A stretch of DNA of 64,000 bases from Thalassoglobus neptunius. Its GTDB lineage: Bacteria; Planctomycetota; Planctomycetia; Planctomycetales; Planctomycetaceae. The DNA is taken from assembly GCF_007859735.1 (NCBI RefSeq), contig NZ_SIHI01000001.1, positions 1,876,341 to 1,940,340 of the forward strand, given 5' to 3'. Position 1 is the first letter of the stretch; every line of letters starts with the position of its first letter. Below are positions 17,116 through 25,880 of the stretch, one piece after another. A model generated the notes under the pieces. It did no database searches. It worked only from the letters and a program-made list of their open reading frames with translations, and was not told where the DNA came from. The translations under genes were made by a program, and so were the position numbers.

Positions 17116-19545
17116 ATGAGTCAAACAGTCGCGAACACTGAGGCAAGCCCACTTAATCCTCATGAACTGCGGCGGATGGACGCCTATTGGAGGGCACTGA
17201 ATTATCTTTCAGTCGGTCAGATTTATCTTCTCGACAATCCGCTTCTGAAGGAAACGCTCAAACGAGAGCACACAAAGCCGCGGTTGCTTGGGCACTGGGG
17301 GACATCGCCCGGTTTAAATATGTTATGTGTTCATCTCAATCGAGTGATCAAGCGAGATGACCTCAATATGATCTATGTCATCGGCCCGGGGCACGGTGGG
17401 CCATCGCTTGTTGCCCACGCATATTTAGAGGGCACCTACAGCGAGCGATATCCAAGCATTACCCAAGACACAGCCGGGATGAAGAAGCTGTTCAAACAGT
17501 TCAGCTTTCCGGGCGGAATCCCGAGTCATGTCGCGCCGGAAACACCGGGAAGTATCCACGAGGGTGGTGAGTTAGGGTATGCACTCAGCCATGCTTACGG
17601 CGCAGCTTTCGACAACCCTGACTTAATCGTTGCTTGCGTTGTCGGCGATGGAGAAGCGGAAACGGGTCCGCTCGCAACAGGGTGGCAAGGGAATAAGTTT
17701 CTCAATCCGGCACGCGACGGTGCCGTTCTTCCGATCCTGCATCTGAACGGATACAAAATTGCGAACCCCTGCTTTTTAGCTCGAATCCCAAAAGATGAAT
17801 TACAGAAGTACTTCGAAGGAATGGGATACGAGCCATTCTTCGTCGAAGGTCACGAACCCGCCTCCGTTCATCAGCAACTTGCTGAAACGCTCGACATTGT
17901 CACTGACAGAATCAGGAACATCTGGAGCGACGCTCGTTCGAATGGAAACCTCACTCGTCCCAAATGGCCGATGATTGTCTTCCGAACGCCGAAAGGTTGG
18001 ACGTGTCCGCCTGAGATTGACGGGAAAAAATGCGAGGACTATTGGCGCAGCCATCAAGTTCCGATGGGAGATTTGGACAACGAAAATCACATCCGGATTC
18101 TCGAGACCTGGATGAAGAGCTATCGCCCAGAAGAACTGTTCGACGAAACGGGCAAGCTCCTCCCCGAGTTGGCGTCGCTTGCTCCTGAGGGACATCGACG
18201 AATGAGCGACAACCCTCACACCAATGGGGGGCTGCTCATGCGAGATTTGCATCTTCCGGATTTTCGTGATTACGAAGTTGAAGTGAGCAGCCCGGGGGCC
18301 ACGATCGCAGAGTCCGCCCGTTGTATGGGGGGATATCTTCGTGACGTCATGAAGCTCAATCTCAACAGCAAGAACTTCCGACTCTTCAGCCCGGACGAGA
18401 ACAAGTCGAATCGCTGGCAGGATGTCCTTGATGTCACAGATCGCTGTTACATGGCAGAGATCTACCCGGAAGACGACCATCTTTCCCCGGACGGTCGTGT
18501 TATGGAAGTTCTCAGCGAACATCAGTGTCAGGGATGGCTCGAAGGCTATCTTCTGACTGGCCGACACGGTTTCTTTTCATGTTATGAAGCGTTCATTCAT
18601 ATTATTGACTCCATGTTCAATCAACATGCGAAGTGGTTGAAGACATGTAACAACATTCCATGGAGAACACCGATCGCTTCGCTCAACTACTTCCTCAGTT
18701 CTCACGTCTGGAGACAGGATCACAACGGATTAAGTCATCAGGACCCGGGATTTATTGACCACGTTGTTAATAAAAAGGCGGAAGTCATTCGCGTTTACCT
18801 TCCGCCCGACGCGAACTGTCTCCTGTCCGTCACAGAACATTGCCTTCGCAGTCGCAATTACGTCAACGTCGTTATCGCCGGGAAGCAGCCTGCACCGCAA
18901 TGGTTGACGATGGATCAGGCGATTAAGCATTGCACCGCTGGCTTGGGGATCTGGGAGTGGGCAAGCAACGACATGGGGAGTGAGCCTGACGTCGTGATGG
19001 CGTGTTGTGGCGATGTTCCTACTTTGGAAACACTCGCTGCGGTCGACCTCTTGCGGAAGCATCTTCCGGAACTGAAAGTTCGAGTGATTAACGTCGTGAA
19101 CTTGATGCGACTTCAACCTCACAGTGAGCATCCGCACGGATTGTCCGACCATGACTTCGATGCTTTGTTCACGAAAGACAAACCTGTCATTTTCGCTTTC
19201 CATGGCTATCCCTGGCTGATTCACCGTCTGACGTACCGACGGACGAATCACAAGAACCTGCACGTTCGGGGATATAAGGAAGAGGGAACGACCACCACGC
19301 CATTTGACATGGTGGTGATGAATGATCTGGACCGATTCCATCTCTGTGAAGATGTGATTGATCGACTACCACAGCTCGGAGCGCGTGCTGCATACTTTAA
19401 GCAGAAGCTTCACGAGAAACTGATCGACCACAAGGAATACATCGCGAAGCACGGGGACGACATGCCCGAAGTTTCGGGATGGGGATGGGGACGCAATCAC
19501 GTTCCGGTAGAAGGGGCAACGTCCACCGAAGGAGACAACGTGTAA
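17116..19545 (+). CDS. xfp: Phosphoketolase (xylulose 5-phosphate/fructose 6-phosphate)
   Basis: Thiamine-diphosphate enzyme that splits xylulose 5-phosphate (and usually fructose 6-phosphate) with phosphate to acetyl-phosphate plus glyceraldehyde 3-phosphate (or erythrose 4-phosphate). About 809 residues, full length. I chose the ATG at 17116 because AGAAGGA lies about 9 bases before it; the frame extends to a TTG at 17098. Signatures: [40 protein letters not shown] and the ThDP/Mg2+ motif GDGEAETGP, then the transketolase-like middle and C-terminal domains ([16 protein letters not shown]-like section near 650). It opens an operon with LOG, GlgX and acetate kinase genes; acetate kinase turns its acetyl-phosphate into acetate and ATP. 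Confidence 0.96.
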   Translation: MSQTVANTEASPLNPHELRRMDAYWRALNYLSVGQIYLLDNPLLKETLKREHTKPRLLGHWGTSPGLNMLCVHLNRVIKRDDLNMIYVIGPGHGGPSLVAHAYLEGTYSERYPSITQDTAGMKKLFKQFSFPGGIPSHVAPETPGSIHEGGELGYALSHAYGAAFDNPDLIVACVVGDGEAETGPLATGWQGNKFLNPARDGAVLPILHLNGYKIANPCFLARIPKDELQKYFEGMGYEPFFVEGHEPASVHQQLAETLDIVTDRIRNIWSDARSNGNLTRPKWPMIVFRTPKGWTCPPEIDGKKCEDYWRSHQVPMGDLDNENHIRILETWMKSYRPEELFDETGKLLPELASLAPEGHRRMSDNPHTNGGLLMRDLHLPDFRDYEVEVSSPGATIAESARCMGGYLRDVMKLNLNSKNFRLFSPDENKSNRWQDVLDVTDRCYMAEIYPEDDHLSPDGRVMEVLSEHQCQGWLEGYLLTGRHGFFSCYEAFIHIIDSMFNQHAKWLKTCNNIPWRTPIASLNYFLSSHVWRQDHNGLSHQDPGFIDHVVNKKAEVIRVYLPPDANCLLSVTEHCLRSRNYVNVVIAGKQPAPQWLTMDQAIKHCTAGLGIWEWASNDMGSEPDVVMACCGDVPTLETLAAVDLLRKHLPELKVRVINVVNLMRLQPHSEHPHGLSDHDFDALFTKDKPVIFAFHGYPWLIHRLTYRRTNHKNLHVRGYKEEGTTTTPFDMVVMNDLDRFHLCEDVIDRLPQLGARAAYFKQKLHEKLIDHKEYIAKHGDDMPEVSGWGWGRNHVPVEGATSTEGDNV

Positions 19546-19730
19546 GCACAAGCCTGCAATGACATCGAACAGCATTGACCGAGGCAGCTCCGTGAAGAAT
19601 GAACATCGGAGTTGGTTGAGGGAGTCGAAACGATGATGGCAATCGTCGTTTCGGCTTGCGTATTTGCGAAGTCTCACCTGCAGGCAAACTCGCGATTTCT
19701 CTGCACAGTTCCACAATCTAATCCGAGACG

Positions 19731-20513
19731 ATGATGACGCACAAAGAAGAATCTTCTCAATCCGGACGACAAGCAGCTGTGAGTCTGTCTGACGAAGGAC
19801 AGGTTCGCGATGTGCTGGCCGATTCGATCCTTGGGTTGTGGGATGTCGTGAACAATCTGACTCGGCTCAAGCCAACACGGCGAGAGCGATTTCGCGTCAC
19901 ACTCTTTGGGTCTGCGCGAATCGCTCCCGGAACGTTTAGTTACGAAGAGACCAAACGGTGTGCAGCAGAACTGACGAAACTCGGGTGTGACATCATTACA
20001 GGCGGCGGCCCCGGACTGATGCAAGCGGCCAACGAAGGGGCAGCAACCGATCCGGACCGGAGTCACTCGATTGGAATCCGCGTCGATCTTCCATTCGAGC
20101 AGGAAGTCAATTCGTTCGTTGGTCAGGCTTTCGAACACCGAACGTTCTTCACTCGACTCCAGCAGTTTGTTCTTCAGTCGGATGCATTCATCGTTGCCCC
20201 CGGAGGCATTGGAACAGCTCTCGAAACACTCATGGCCTGGCAGTTGCTTCAAGTCCAGCATCTTGTGGGAACACCACTCATTCTCGTGGGTGAAATGTGG
20301 CCCGGCCTTGTCGAATGGGCAAGAGCGAGCATGATCTCCGCAGACCCGCCGCTGGCCAGTGAAGAAGACATGAACATCCCGCAATGTGTCAAAAACGCAG
20401 ACGTAGCGATTGCGATCATCCGAGAGTATCACTCTCGGTGGGCAGACGAGTTCGGATCGGGATCGAATTCCGAAGCAGGCAATTATGAGTCTTCAGCAGG
20501 AACCGAGATGTGA
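19731..20513 (+). CDS. LOG-family nucleotide phosphoribohydrolase-like protein
   Basis: A 260-residue member of the LOG/TIGR00730 family (Rossmann-like). The signature GGGPGLMQAANEGA (near residue 91) and PGGIGTALE (around 160) form the active site that hydrolyses nucleoside 5'-monophosphates to base and ribose 5-phosphate. The eukaryotic or plant-pathogen role in cytokinin activation is only one use of the fold; in bacteria such enzymes recycle nucleotides. It follows the phosphoketolase gene by 185 bases and overlaps glgX by 4 bases at its stop. Ribose 5-phosphate from this reaction would feed the pentose phosphate pool used by phosphoketolase, a plausible but unproven link. Confidence 0.82.
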   Translation: MMTHKEESSQSGRQAAVSLSDEGQVRDVLADSILGLWDVVNNLTRLKPTRRERFRVTLFGSARIAPGTFSYEETKRCAAELTKLGCDIITGGGPGLMQAANEGAATDPDRSHSIGIRVDLPFEQEVNSFVGQAFEHRTFFTRLQQFVLQSDAFIVAPGGIGTALETLMAWQLLQVQHLVGTPLILVGEMWPGLVEWARASMISADPPLASEEDMNIPQCVKNADVAIAIIREYHSRWADEFGSGSNSEAGNYESSAGTEM

Positions 20514-22573
20514 ATCAAGACATCAATTCCGGGCAAACTTCTCCGCTGGGCGCACATGTGCGTGACGGTGGTGTGAATTTCAGTCTCTATTCACGCCATG
20601 CGACCAGAGTTGAAATACTGTTCTTCGACCACGATGACGACGCGGTTCCGTCCCGAGTCGTGGAATTGGACCCGGCCAGCAATCGCACATATCACTACTG
20701 GCATGTGTTTGTCGCTGGTGTGCATTCGGGCCAGCGATATGGATACCGCATCCACGGCCCCTATGAGCCTGAAGAAGGTCTTCGCTTCGACCCGACAAAG
20801 TTGCTTCTCGATCCGTACGGAAAATGTGTTGCGTATCCACAAGACTACTCTCGAGAACTGGCGGAATCCCACGGAGAGAACCTGGAGTCGGCATTAAAAA
20901 GCGTTGTTGTCGATCCCGAGTTGTACGATTGGGAAGGCGACCAACCACTCCGTCACTCGGCGACCCAGACAATTATCTACGAACTGCACGTGAAAGGGTT
21001 CACGAGTCACCCGAACTCTGAAGTTGATGAATCGCGTCGCGGAACGTATCTCGGTCTCATTGAAAAGATTCCGTATCTTCAGTCGCTGGGAATCACGGCA
21101 GTCGAGCTGTTACCGGTCTTCCAGTTTGATCCGCAGGATGCTCCACCAGGAAAATCCAACTACTGGGGATACGCTCCCATTTCGTTCTTTGCTCCGCACC
21201 ATGCGTACCGATCAAGAAACTCACCTCTCGCGGCTGTCGATGAGTTTCGCGATATGGTCAAAGCATTCCATCAAGCCGGAATCGAAGTCATTCTCGATGT
21301 TGTCTTCAATCATACCGCCGAAGGGAACGAGAATGGCCCAACGCTTTGCTTCCGCGGAATCGATAACCCTGTTTATTACATGCTGGAAGCGGGAAAACAT
21401 TATGCCAATTACACCGGGTGCGGAAATACTTTAAACGCGAATCATTCGGTCGTAAGGCGAATGATCGTCGACAGCTTGAAATACTGGGTCAAGGAAATGC
21501 ACATCGATGGATTTCGCTTCGACCTGGCTTCCATTCTTTCCAGAGACTCAGACGGAACCCTGATGCCGTCTCCGCCCGTGCTTTGGGATATTGAATCTGA
21601 TCCAGATCTTGCGGGAACAAAATTGCTTGCCGAAGCTTGGGATGCAGCAGGGCTCTATCAGGTTGGAAGCTTTGTCGGGGACTACTGGTGCGAATGGAAC
21701 GGGAAGTTCCGCGATGACGTGCGTGACTTCTTTCGCTGCCAGCCGGGGGCGGTTCGCAGGATCTCCGATCGAATCGTCGGAAGTCCACAAATTTATGCGT
21801 ACAAGGGCAGGGAAGTGGAGCAGAGTGTAAACTTTGTCACCTGCCACGATGGCTTCACGCTGAACGATCTCGTGTCTTACAATAATAAACACAACGAGTT
21901 AAACGGTGAAGATAACCGAGACGGATCAAATGATAACCGCAGCTGGAATTGCGGAGTCGAGGGACCGACCGACGATCCGGACATCGAATCGCTAAGAAAT
22001 CGGCAGGTGAAAAACTTTCATGTCATCACGCTCATGGCGTTGGGGATGCCGATGCTGACCATGGGTGACGAAGTCCGTCGCACTCAGCGGGGCAACAACA
22101 ATGTTTATTGCCAGGACAACGAAATCGGCTGGTTTGACTGGGACGACGTTCACAGGCATGAAGACATTTATCGATTTGTCAGCTTGTTGTGCCGTCGTCG
22201 CGTTCAGCGAATGACTCAGCACAAAGGGAAACGTGTCACTCTGGTTCAACTGCTGTCGGACGTCCACTGGGCCTGGCACGGAGTCAAAGTCGACCAGCCC
22301 GATTGGAGTTGTGATTCTCACTGCATTGCGCTTCAGGGACACGTTCGCCCCGACGGACTTTCCTTCCATCTGATTCTGAATGGATTCTGGGAACCGAAGA
22401 CGTTCGAACTTCCTCCACTGCAAGGAGGACGCTGGAACCGATGGATCGATACATCGTTAGCGACGCCCAATGACATCGTTCCCTGGGAGTCGGCTGTGCC
22501 TGTTAGGGATGATCACTATCTCGTCGAATCACACTCGGTCGCTCTGCTCATTTCGAAGGGAATCCCAGCATGA
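20510..22573 (+). CDS. glgX: Glycogen debranching enzyme (GH13, GlgX type)
   Basis: Isoamylase-type enzyme that hydrolyses alpha-1,6 branches of glycogen or limit dextrins in the cytoplasm; 687 residues. A carbohydrate-binding CBM48-like N-terminal domain (SPLGAHVRDGGVNFSLYSRH) precedes the GH13 barrel. Conserved regions are DVVFNHTAEG (I), GFRFDLASIL with nucleophile D338 (II), LLAEAWDAAG with acid/base E375 (III) and TCHDG with D447 (IV), all intact. The start is GTG, within the ATGTGA that ends the LOG gene, and the stop overlaps the acetate kinase start (ATGA). Such tight packing implies one mRNA with coupled translation, so glycogen breakdown and the phosphoketolase route are probably produced together. 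Confidence 0.94.
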   Translation: MNQDINSGQTSPLGAHVRDGGVNFSLYSRHATRVEILFFDHDDDAVPSRVVELDPASNRTYHYWHVFVAGVHSGQRYGYRIHGPYEPEEGLRFDPTKLLLDPYGKCVAYPQDYSRELAESHGENLESALKSVVVDPELYDWEGDQPLRHSATQTIIYELHVKGFTSHPNSEVDESRRGTYLGLIEKIPYLQSLGITAVELLPVFQFDPQDAPPGKSNYWGYAPISFFAPHHAYRSRNSPLAAVDEFRDMVKAFHQAGIEVILDVVFNHTAEGNENGPTLCFRGIDNPVYYMLEAGKHYANYTGCGNTLNANHSVVRRMIVDSLKYWVKEMHIDGFRFDLASILSRDSDGTLMPSPPVLWDIESDPDLAGTKLLAEAWDAAGLYQVGSFVGDYWCEWNGKFRDDVRDFFRCQPGAVRRISDRIVGSPQIYAYKGREVEQSVNFVTCHDGFTLNDLVSYNNKHNELNGEDNRDGSNDNRSWNCGVEGPTDDPDIESLRNRQVKNFHVITLMALGMPMLTMGDEVRRTQRGNNNVYCQDNEIGWFDWDDVHRHEDIYRFVSLLCRRRVQRMTQHKGKRVTLVQLLSDVHWAWHGVKVDQPDWSCDSHCIALQGHVRPDGLSFHLILNGFWEPKTFELPPLQGGRWNRWIDTSLATPNDIVPWESAVPVRDDHYLVESHSVALLISKGIPA

Positions 22574-23760
22574 ATGTCTTGCTCTTAAATGCTGGTTCAA
22601 GCAGTTTAAAAGCGAGCATTCTGGACTCGGCGGATGAGTCCATTCTCGCTTCTTCTCAATCGGATCGAGAAGAAAACGGCGTCCGCTACGAGTTTCACGA
22701 TGATCAAGGCCAATCCAAGACTCAAAAGAGTGACGAGTTCAGCTTCACGACTGCTGTCAAACAATTCCTGAATGACTGGCAAAGTTCACGCGAGGGACAG
22801 TCGACAGCGGATGCTTCGATCTCTGCAGTGGGGCACAGATTTGTTCACGGAGGGAAGTTCACAACATCGACCATCATCACCGATGAGGTTCAGTCTCGTC
22901 TTGATGAACTGTCCGCTCTCGCCCCGCTTCACAATCCCGCCAGCCTCGAAGCATTGATCGCTGCCAAACAACTGCTCCCGGACGTCGCACATGTCGCGGG
23001 GTTCGACACAGCCTTTCATGCCACGTTGCCTCCCGAGGCGTACACTTATCCCGTCCCGGATGAATGGACGAATCAATGGGACGTTCGTCGGTACGGTTTT
23101 CACGGGTTGAGCCATTCCTATTGTGCTGAGCGAGCTGCTGAGATTCTTAACCGTCCACTCGATGAACTGCGGATTGTCGTCTGTCATCTCGGTCACGGCT
23201 GCTCAGCGACTGCCATCAAAGGAGGACAATCCATCGACACCACAATGGGCTTCACGCCGCTTGAAGGCTTGATGATGGCCACGCGCAGCGGAACCGTCGA
23301 TCCCGGACTGCTGCTGCATCTCCAAAGGAAATTTGAACTCTCACCGGCAACTCTCGAAGAAGTGCTCAACCGTCAGTCGGGACTTCTCGGCGTTTCCGGT
23401 CTTTCCAGCGACATGCGAAAAGTCCTCGAAGCTGCCCAATCTGGCCACGAGAAGTCCCAGCTTACTGTGAAGATCTTCGTCCAGCGAGTCTGCAAAGCGG
23501 TCGGTCAACTTTACGTCACTTTAAATGGGCTGGACGTCCTCGTCTTCACAGCCGGAATCGGAGAACGCTCCGCAGAAATCCGAGCGCAAATCGCCACCGG
23601 CCTCAATTGTCTGGGCGTGAAAATCGACGAAACCAAAAACGCTTCATGCACTCCCGACTCAGACATCTCAGCATCCTCAACAATCAATACACTGGTCATC
23701 CAAACACGAGAAGACCTCTCCCTGCTCCGCGAAGTCAAAAAGACCCTCGCGGAGACGTGA
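22570..23760 (+). CDS. ackA: Acetate kinase
   Basis: Converts acetyl-phosphate and ADP to acetate and ATP; 396 residues, normal length. ASKHA-fold motifs: NAGSSSLKASIL at 7-18, GHRFVHGG (active-site Arg), FDTAFHATLP, FHGLSHSY, HLGHGCSATAIKGG with the catalytic His, MGFTPLEGLMMATRSG, and FTAGIGE close to the end, followed by RED replacing the usual NEE-type ending. The ATG overlaps the glgX stop by 4 bases. As the phosphoketolase in the same operon makes acetyl-phosphate, this enzyme completes a substrate-level phosphorylation path. A short ORF begins one base inside its stop codon. Confidence 0.96.
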   Translation: MNVLLLNAGSSSLKASILDSADESILASSQSDREENGVRYEFHDDQGQSKTQKSDEFSFTTAVKQFLNDWQSSREGQSTADASISAVGHRFVHGGKFTTSTIITDEVQSRLDELSALAPLHNPASLEALIAAKQLLPDVAHVAGFDTAFHATLPPEAYTYPVPDEWTNQWDVRRYGFHGLSHSYCAERAAEILNRPLDELRIVVCHLGHGCSATAIKGGQSIDTTMGFTPLEGLMMATRSGTVDPGLLLHLQRKFELSPATLEEVLNRQSGLLGVSGLSSDMRKVLEAAQSGHEKSQLTVKIFVQRVCKAVGQLYVTLNGLDVLVFTAGIGERSAEIRAQIATGLNCLGVKIDETKNASCTPDSDISASSTINTLVIQTREDLSLLREVKKTLAET

Positions 23761-23960
23761 TGATCGCAAGACCTTCACGTTCAACAACTCCGATACGGAT
23801 TGAAATAATGACCGTTTTGCCGCAGTCCTTCCTAATCGATCGAGAAACCGCCCGGACGGCTGAGACCGATGCACTGCACTTCACTCGCCAAATCTTCACC
23901 AGAGTGGGTGAAGCGGTCAGCAATGCCGTGGAGACGGACCCCGTCGACGTTCCCCTATAG
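23760..23960 (+). CDS. Small unknown ORF coupled to acetate kinase
   Basis: A 66-codon frame whose ATG shares a base with the ackA stop (TGATG), the arrangement of translational re-initiation. The predicted protein (MIARPSRSTTPIRIEIM at its start, ETDPVDVPL at its end) has no recognised domain; it looks partly helical (DRETARTAETDALHFTRQIF). It may be a genuine last gene of the operon, the truncated start of a lost gene, or chance. The following 140 bases up to the next gene hold nothing clear. Confidence 0.35.
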   Translation: MIARPSRSTTPIRIEIMTVLPQSFLIDRETARTAETDALHFTRQIFTRVGEAVSNAVETDPVDVPL

Positions 23961-24102
23961 AGGCGACTTGCCTATTCATCAAGTTGTTTGCCGCTCCGGT
24001 GCGTGGATGAAGCCGTGGAGGCGGGTCGAATCTTCGAAAGTATCATATCCACACTGGACTATAATCTTTCCATTTTTGTCTCAGCGCATGTGGCAAGTGA
24101 TT

Positions 24103-24417
24103 CTAGGCCGCAGATCGCACTGCTCTTGGAATGCGCATTTCGTCAACGCGTTGCCACTCTTCGTTGAGTTTGTGGGTGTCCTGTTCCCTGTGCGCAGCTT
24201 CAAGGCGTTTAAGCGTTAAGTCGTCCACTTGGGAGTACACGTCCATTTTCAAGAATCCAACGACAACCGACCTGTTCTTTGGGTTTGCAAGATAGACAAC
24301 TCCATCGACCTGGTCGCAGACTTCTAGTCTCACGGGTCTGTCACCAAACGCCCGAACGACAACAGACTCACCAATCAGCAATCTTGTCTTTTCTCCCAAG
24401 ATTGTGTGTGTCGACAT
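24103..24417 (-). CDS. Hypothetical protein, 104 residues
   Basis: Not recognised. GAGG stands about 8 bases before the ATG. Residues 10-60 look like a small beta-rich domain (RLLIGESVVVRAFGDRPVRL, then DGVVYLANPKNRSVVVGF), and residues 64-104 a charged helix ending in Arg-rich sequence. The beta pattern faintly resembles small RNA- or DNA-binding barrels, but no motif supports a function. It is divergent from the DUF5343 gene, 62 bases away, across a tandem repeat, so the two may be co-regulated. The context is accessory rather than core. Confidence 0.55.
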   Translation of the reverse strand: MSTHTILGEKTRLLIGESVVVRAFGDRPVRLEVCDQVDGVVYLANPKNRSVVVGFLKMDVYSQVDDLTLKRLEAAHREQDTHKLNEEWQRVDEMRIPRAVRSAA

Positions 24418-24479
24418 TGTGTACCTCGTCGTATTGTAGTACGCAGTACACGCAGTACATCAGCAGAACGGTGAATTCA
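24418..24479. promoter_or_regulatory. Divergent promoter region with tandem 9-bp repeat
   Basis: The 62 bases between the two divergent genes contain ACGCAGTAC twice in direct tandem (24441-24449 and 24450-24458), preceded by a related GTAGTAC. The same 9-mer occurs once more at 25192-25200 near the end of the DUF5343 gene. A tandem word centred between divergent starts is a good candidate operator; its binding protein is unknown. Confidence 0.45.
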
Positions 24480-25229
24480 ATGGCGAAGGAAAAGGTCGGC
24501 CTAAAGCCGCCATACTGCTCGTTTTCCACCCTGAAAACATTCGTTGAGAACTTACGCGAAACTGCCGTCCCAAAACAAATTGACCGCAGTATCATGCCAA
24601 AGATGTCAGGGGTGACGCAAGGTCAGTTATTGTCGGCCCTTCAATTTTTGGGCCTGACGGATTCGGACGGAACTACGAAGGATCGCCTTCAAGAACTGGT
24701 TGACAGTCAGTCCGCAGATGCATGGAAGGCAAAGATCAAAGAGGTGATCAACGATTCTTACGGTTCTGTCGTTGGCGACTTAGAGATATCGTCTGCTTCG
24801 GGAAAGCAGTTGCGCGATCGTTTCAAGAATAATTCGGGAATCGATGGCCAAATCCTTGCGAAATCACTCCGGTTTTACATCTCGGCGCTCTCCGAGGCTG
24901 GAGTCGATTACTCACCGCATTTTAAGGACGCGACAAAGGGCCTCGCTTCTGGAAGGTCGAGAAGCACTAAGAAGCAGGCCACGCCTCCGGTGCAGGGCGG
25001 AAACAATGGAAATGGAGAATCCGGAGGAGAGGAAGTCCAAGAAATCTCTGAAAAAGAGACGGACATACCAGGCACGATCCGCTTACCGATTCCGTTCAAA
25101 AACAAGCCACATGGATACATCGTAGCACCTGAAAAGTTAAGCAAGGATGACATGAAGATTGTGGAAATCGCCGTTCATATGCTTTCGGCGTACGCAGTAC
25201 AGGAAGAAGTGGAAAACGACATCGAGTGA
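24480..25229 (+). CDS. DUF5343 domain protein
   Basis: About 249 residues. The frame is open from 24279, but the ATG at 24480 begins the conserved protein (MAKEKVGLKPPYCSFSTLKT). Residues 8-140 match the DUF5343 pattern: a start resembling winged-helix folds, a GVTQGQLLSALQFLGLTDSDG core, WKAKIKEVI and the late ILAKSLRFYISALSEAGV helix. A low-complexity Ser/Gly/Glu linker (about 150-195) leads to a short C-terminal segment (RLPIPFKNKPHGYIVAP), probably a separate small beta unit. The function of the family is not established; members are scattered among prokaryotes and often sit in accessory DNA, and a DNA-binding or regulatory role would fit. A strong terminator follows 10 bases after the stop. 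Confidence 0.78.
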   Translation: MAKEKVGLKPPYCSFSTLKTFVENLRETAVPKQIDRSIMPKMSGVTQGQLLSALQFLGLTDSDGTTKDRLQELVDSQSADAWKAKIKEVINDSYGSVVGDLEISSASGKQLRDRFKNNSGIDGQILAKSLRFYISALSEAGVDYSPHFKDATKGLASGRSRSTKKQATPPVQGGNNGNGESGGEEVQEISEKETDIPGTIRLPIPFKNKPHGYIVAPEKLSKDDMKIVEIAVHMLSAYAVQEEVENDIE

Positions 25230-25239
25230 TGTTAAAGAC

Positions 25240-25268
25240 AAAAGGGGTGGCTGCAACCACCCCTTTTT
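25240..25268 (+). terminator. Rho-independent terminator of the DUF5343 gene
   Basis: AAAAGGGGTGG (25240-25250), a 6-base loop, and CCACCCCTTTT (25257-25267) form a perfect 11-bp stem running into a T-tract. It is one of the clearest intrinsic terminators in the window. Confidence 0.88.
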
Positions 25269-25380
25269 ACCAGATGGCATAATGGAGCGCCACCTGGTCG
25301 GGACAGAGCCCCTTCAGCGTAGAAGGTATTTTTCACTCTTGTCTCGAAAATTGCAAGCTCCATTTTCTTGGAGTGTGAGC

Positions 25381-25524
25381 ATGATCGCTCTCGCAAATGG
25401 GCGTCCTGCGCCCAAAGGCTATCGCTGGATCTCTTGCAAAGAGGTCAAGCACTGGCGAAGTGGAAAAATGATTCGTCGAAAAGACGGGTTGCCGTTCCGG
25501 TTCCTTGTGTGCGATAAGCGATAA
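25381..25524 (+). CDS. Small basic protein, 47 residues
   Basis: A short frame with GGAG 7 bases before its ATG. The protein is very basic and aromatic (RPAPKGYRWISCKEVKHWRS, then KMIRRKDGLPFRFLVCDKR). The pattern PxGYRWI ... HWRSGK ... FxFLV looks like a family of tiny planctomycete proteins, but this is recall and I cannot name the family. It could bind nucleic acid. It is followed directly by the candidate structured RNA. Confidence 0.5.
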   Translation: MIALANGRPAPKGYRWISCKEVKHWRSGKMIRRKDGLPFRFLVCDKR

Positions 25525-25536
25525 CCTGAGAAACTG

Positions 25537-25637
25537 GCGGGTAGCCACTGATTGAATCAGCAGTAAATTGTTGATCAATTGTGTAGGGGGGCTGGTTCCA
25601 CGAGCTTGAGGTTTTCCTCCTACCCGCTATTTTCTTT
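25537..25637 (+). ncRNA. Candidate multi-branched structured RNA or complex terminator
   Basis: GCGGGTAG (25537-25544) pairs perfectly with CTACCCGC (25620-25627) and would enclose CTGAT/ATCAG (25548-25552 with 25556-25560), AATTG/CAATT (25566-25570 with 25576-25580) and a third stem from the G-run. The G-run hairpin GTAGGGGG/CCTCCTAC (25583-25590 with 25616-25623) competes with the closing stem for CTAC, so two exclusive folds are possible. A T-rich stretch (TATTTTCTTTTCTTT) follows. No known riboswitch class was recognised. Confidence 0.4.
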
Positions 25638-25670
25638 TCTTTCCCCCGTGACGAGTTCTGCGTCTAACAC

Positions 25671-25702
25671 AAGAAAACAGCCCGCCATTTCTGACGGGGC
25701 TG
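25671..25702 (-). terminator. Minus-strand terminator downstream of the PEP-CTERM remnant
   Basis: Read on the minus strand, CAGCCC-C-GTCA pairs with TGGCGGGCTG (one bulged C, one G-U pair) around a GAAA tetraloop, followed by TTTTCTT. It stands about 180 bases beyond the end of the PEP-CTERM tail and would have ended that gene's transcript. Confidence 0.65.
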
Positions 25703-25880
25703 TGGAGTAGTTGAAAAAGTTTCTGCACTCGAATGACAAATTAGCGCTGTAGGGTTTGCCAGGTTTGAGGAAGAAAATTCTTCACAATGAAAACCAGTCT
25801 TTGCTCCCGTGGTAGAGCCAGTTCACGTGGTGTCCGGTTCCGATACAACTTAATTTCGATTTTGGCAGTTATTAGAAGAT

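Noticed and set aside
17800-18567. 255-codon minus-strand frame inside phosphoketolase
   Set aside because: Lies wholly within a highly conserved enzyme on the other strand and matches no known protein.
23869-24219. 116-codon plus-strand frame after ackA
   Set aside because: Overlaps the minus-strand 104-codon gene, lacks a good start and shows no protein-like pattern.
24441-24458. Start of a CRISPR array (tandem ACGCAGTAC)
   Set aside because: Repeats are 9 bases in direct contact with no spacers and only two units.
25583-25627. Possible tRNA because of GGTTCCACGAGC-like sequence
   Set aside because: No acceptor/anticodon/D-stem arrangement can be formed; the segment fits the hairpin pair reported instead.
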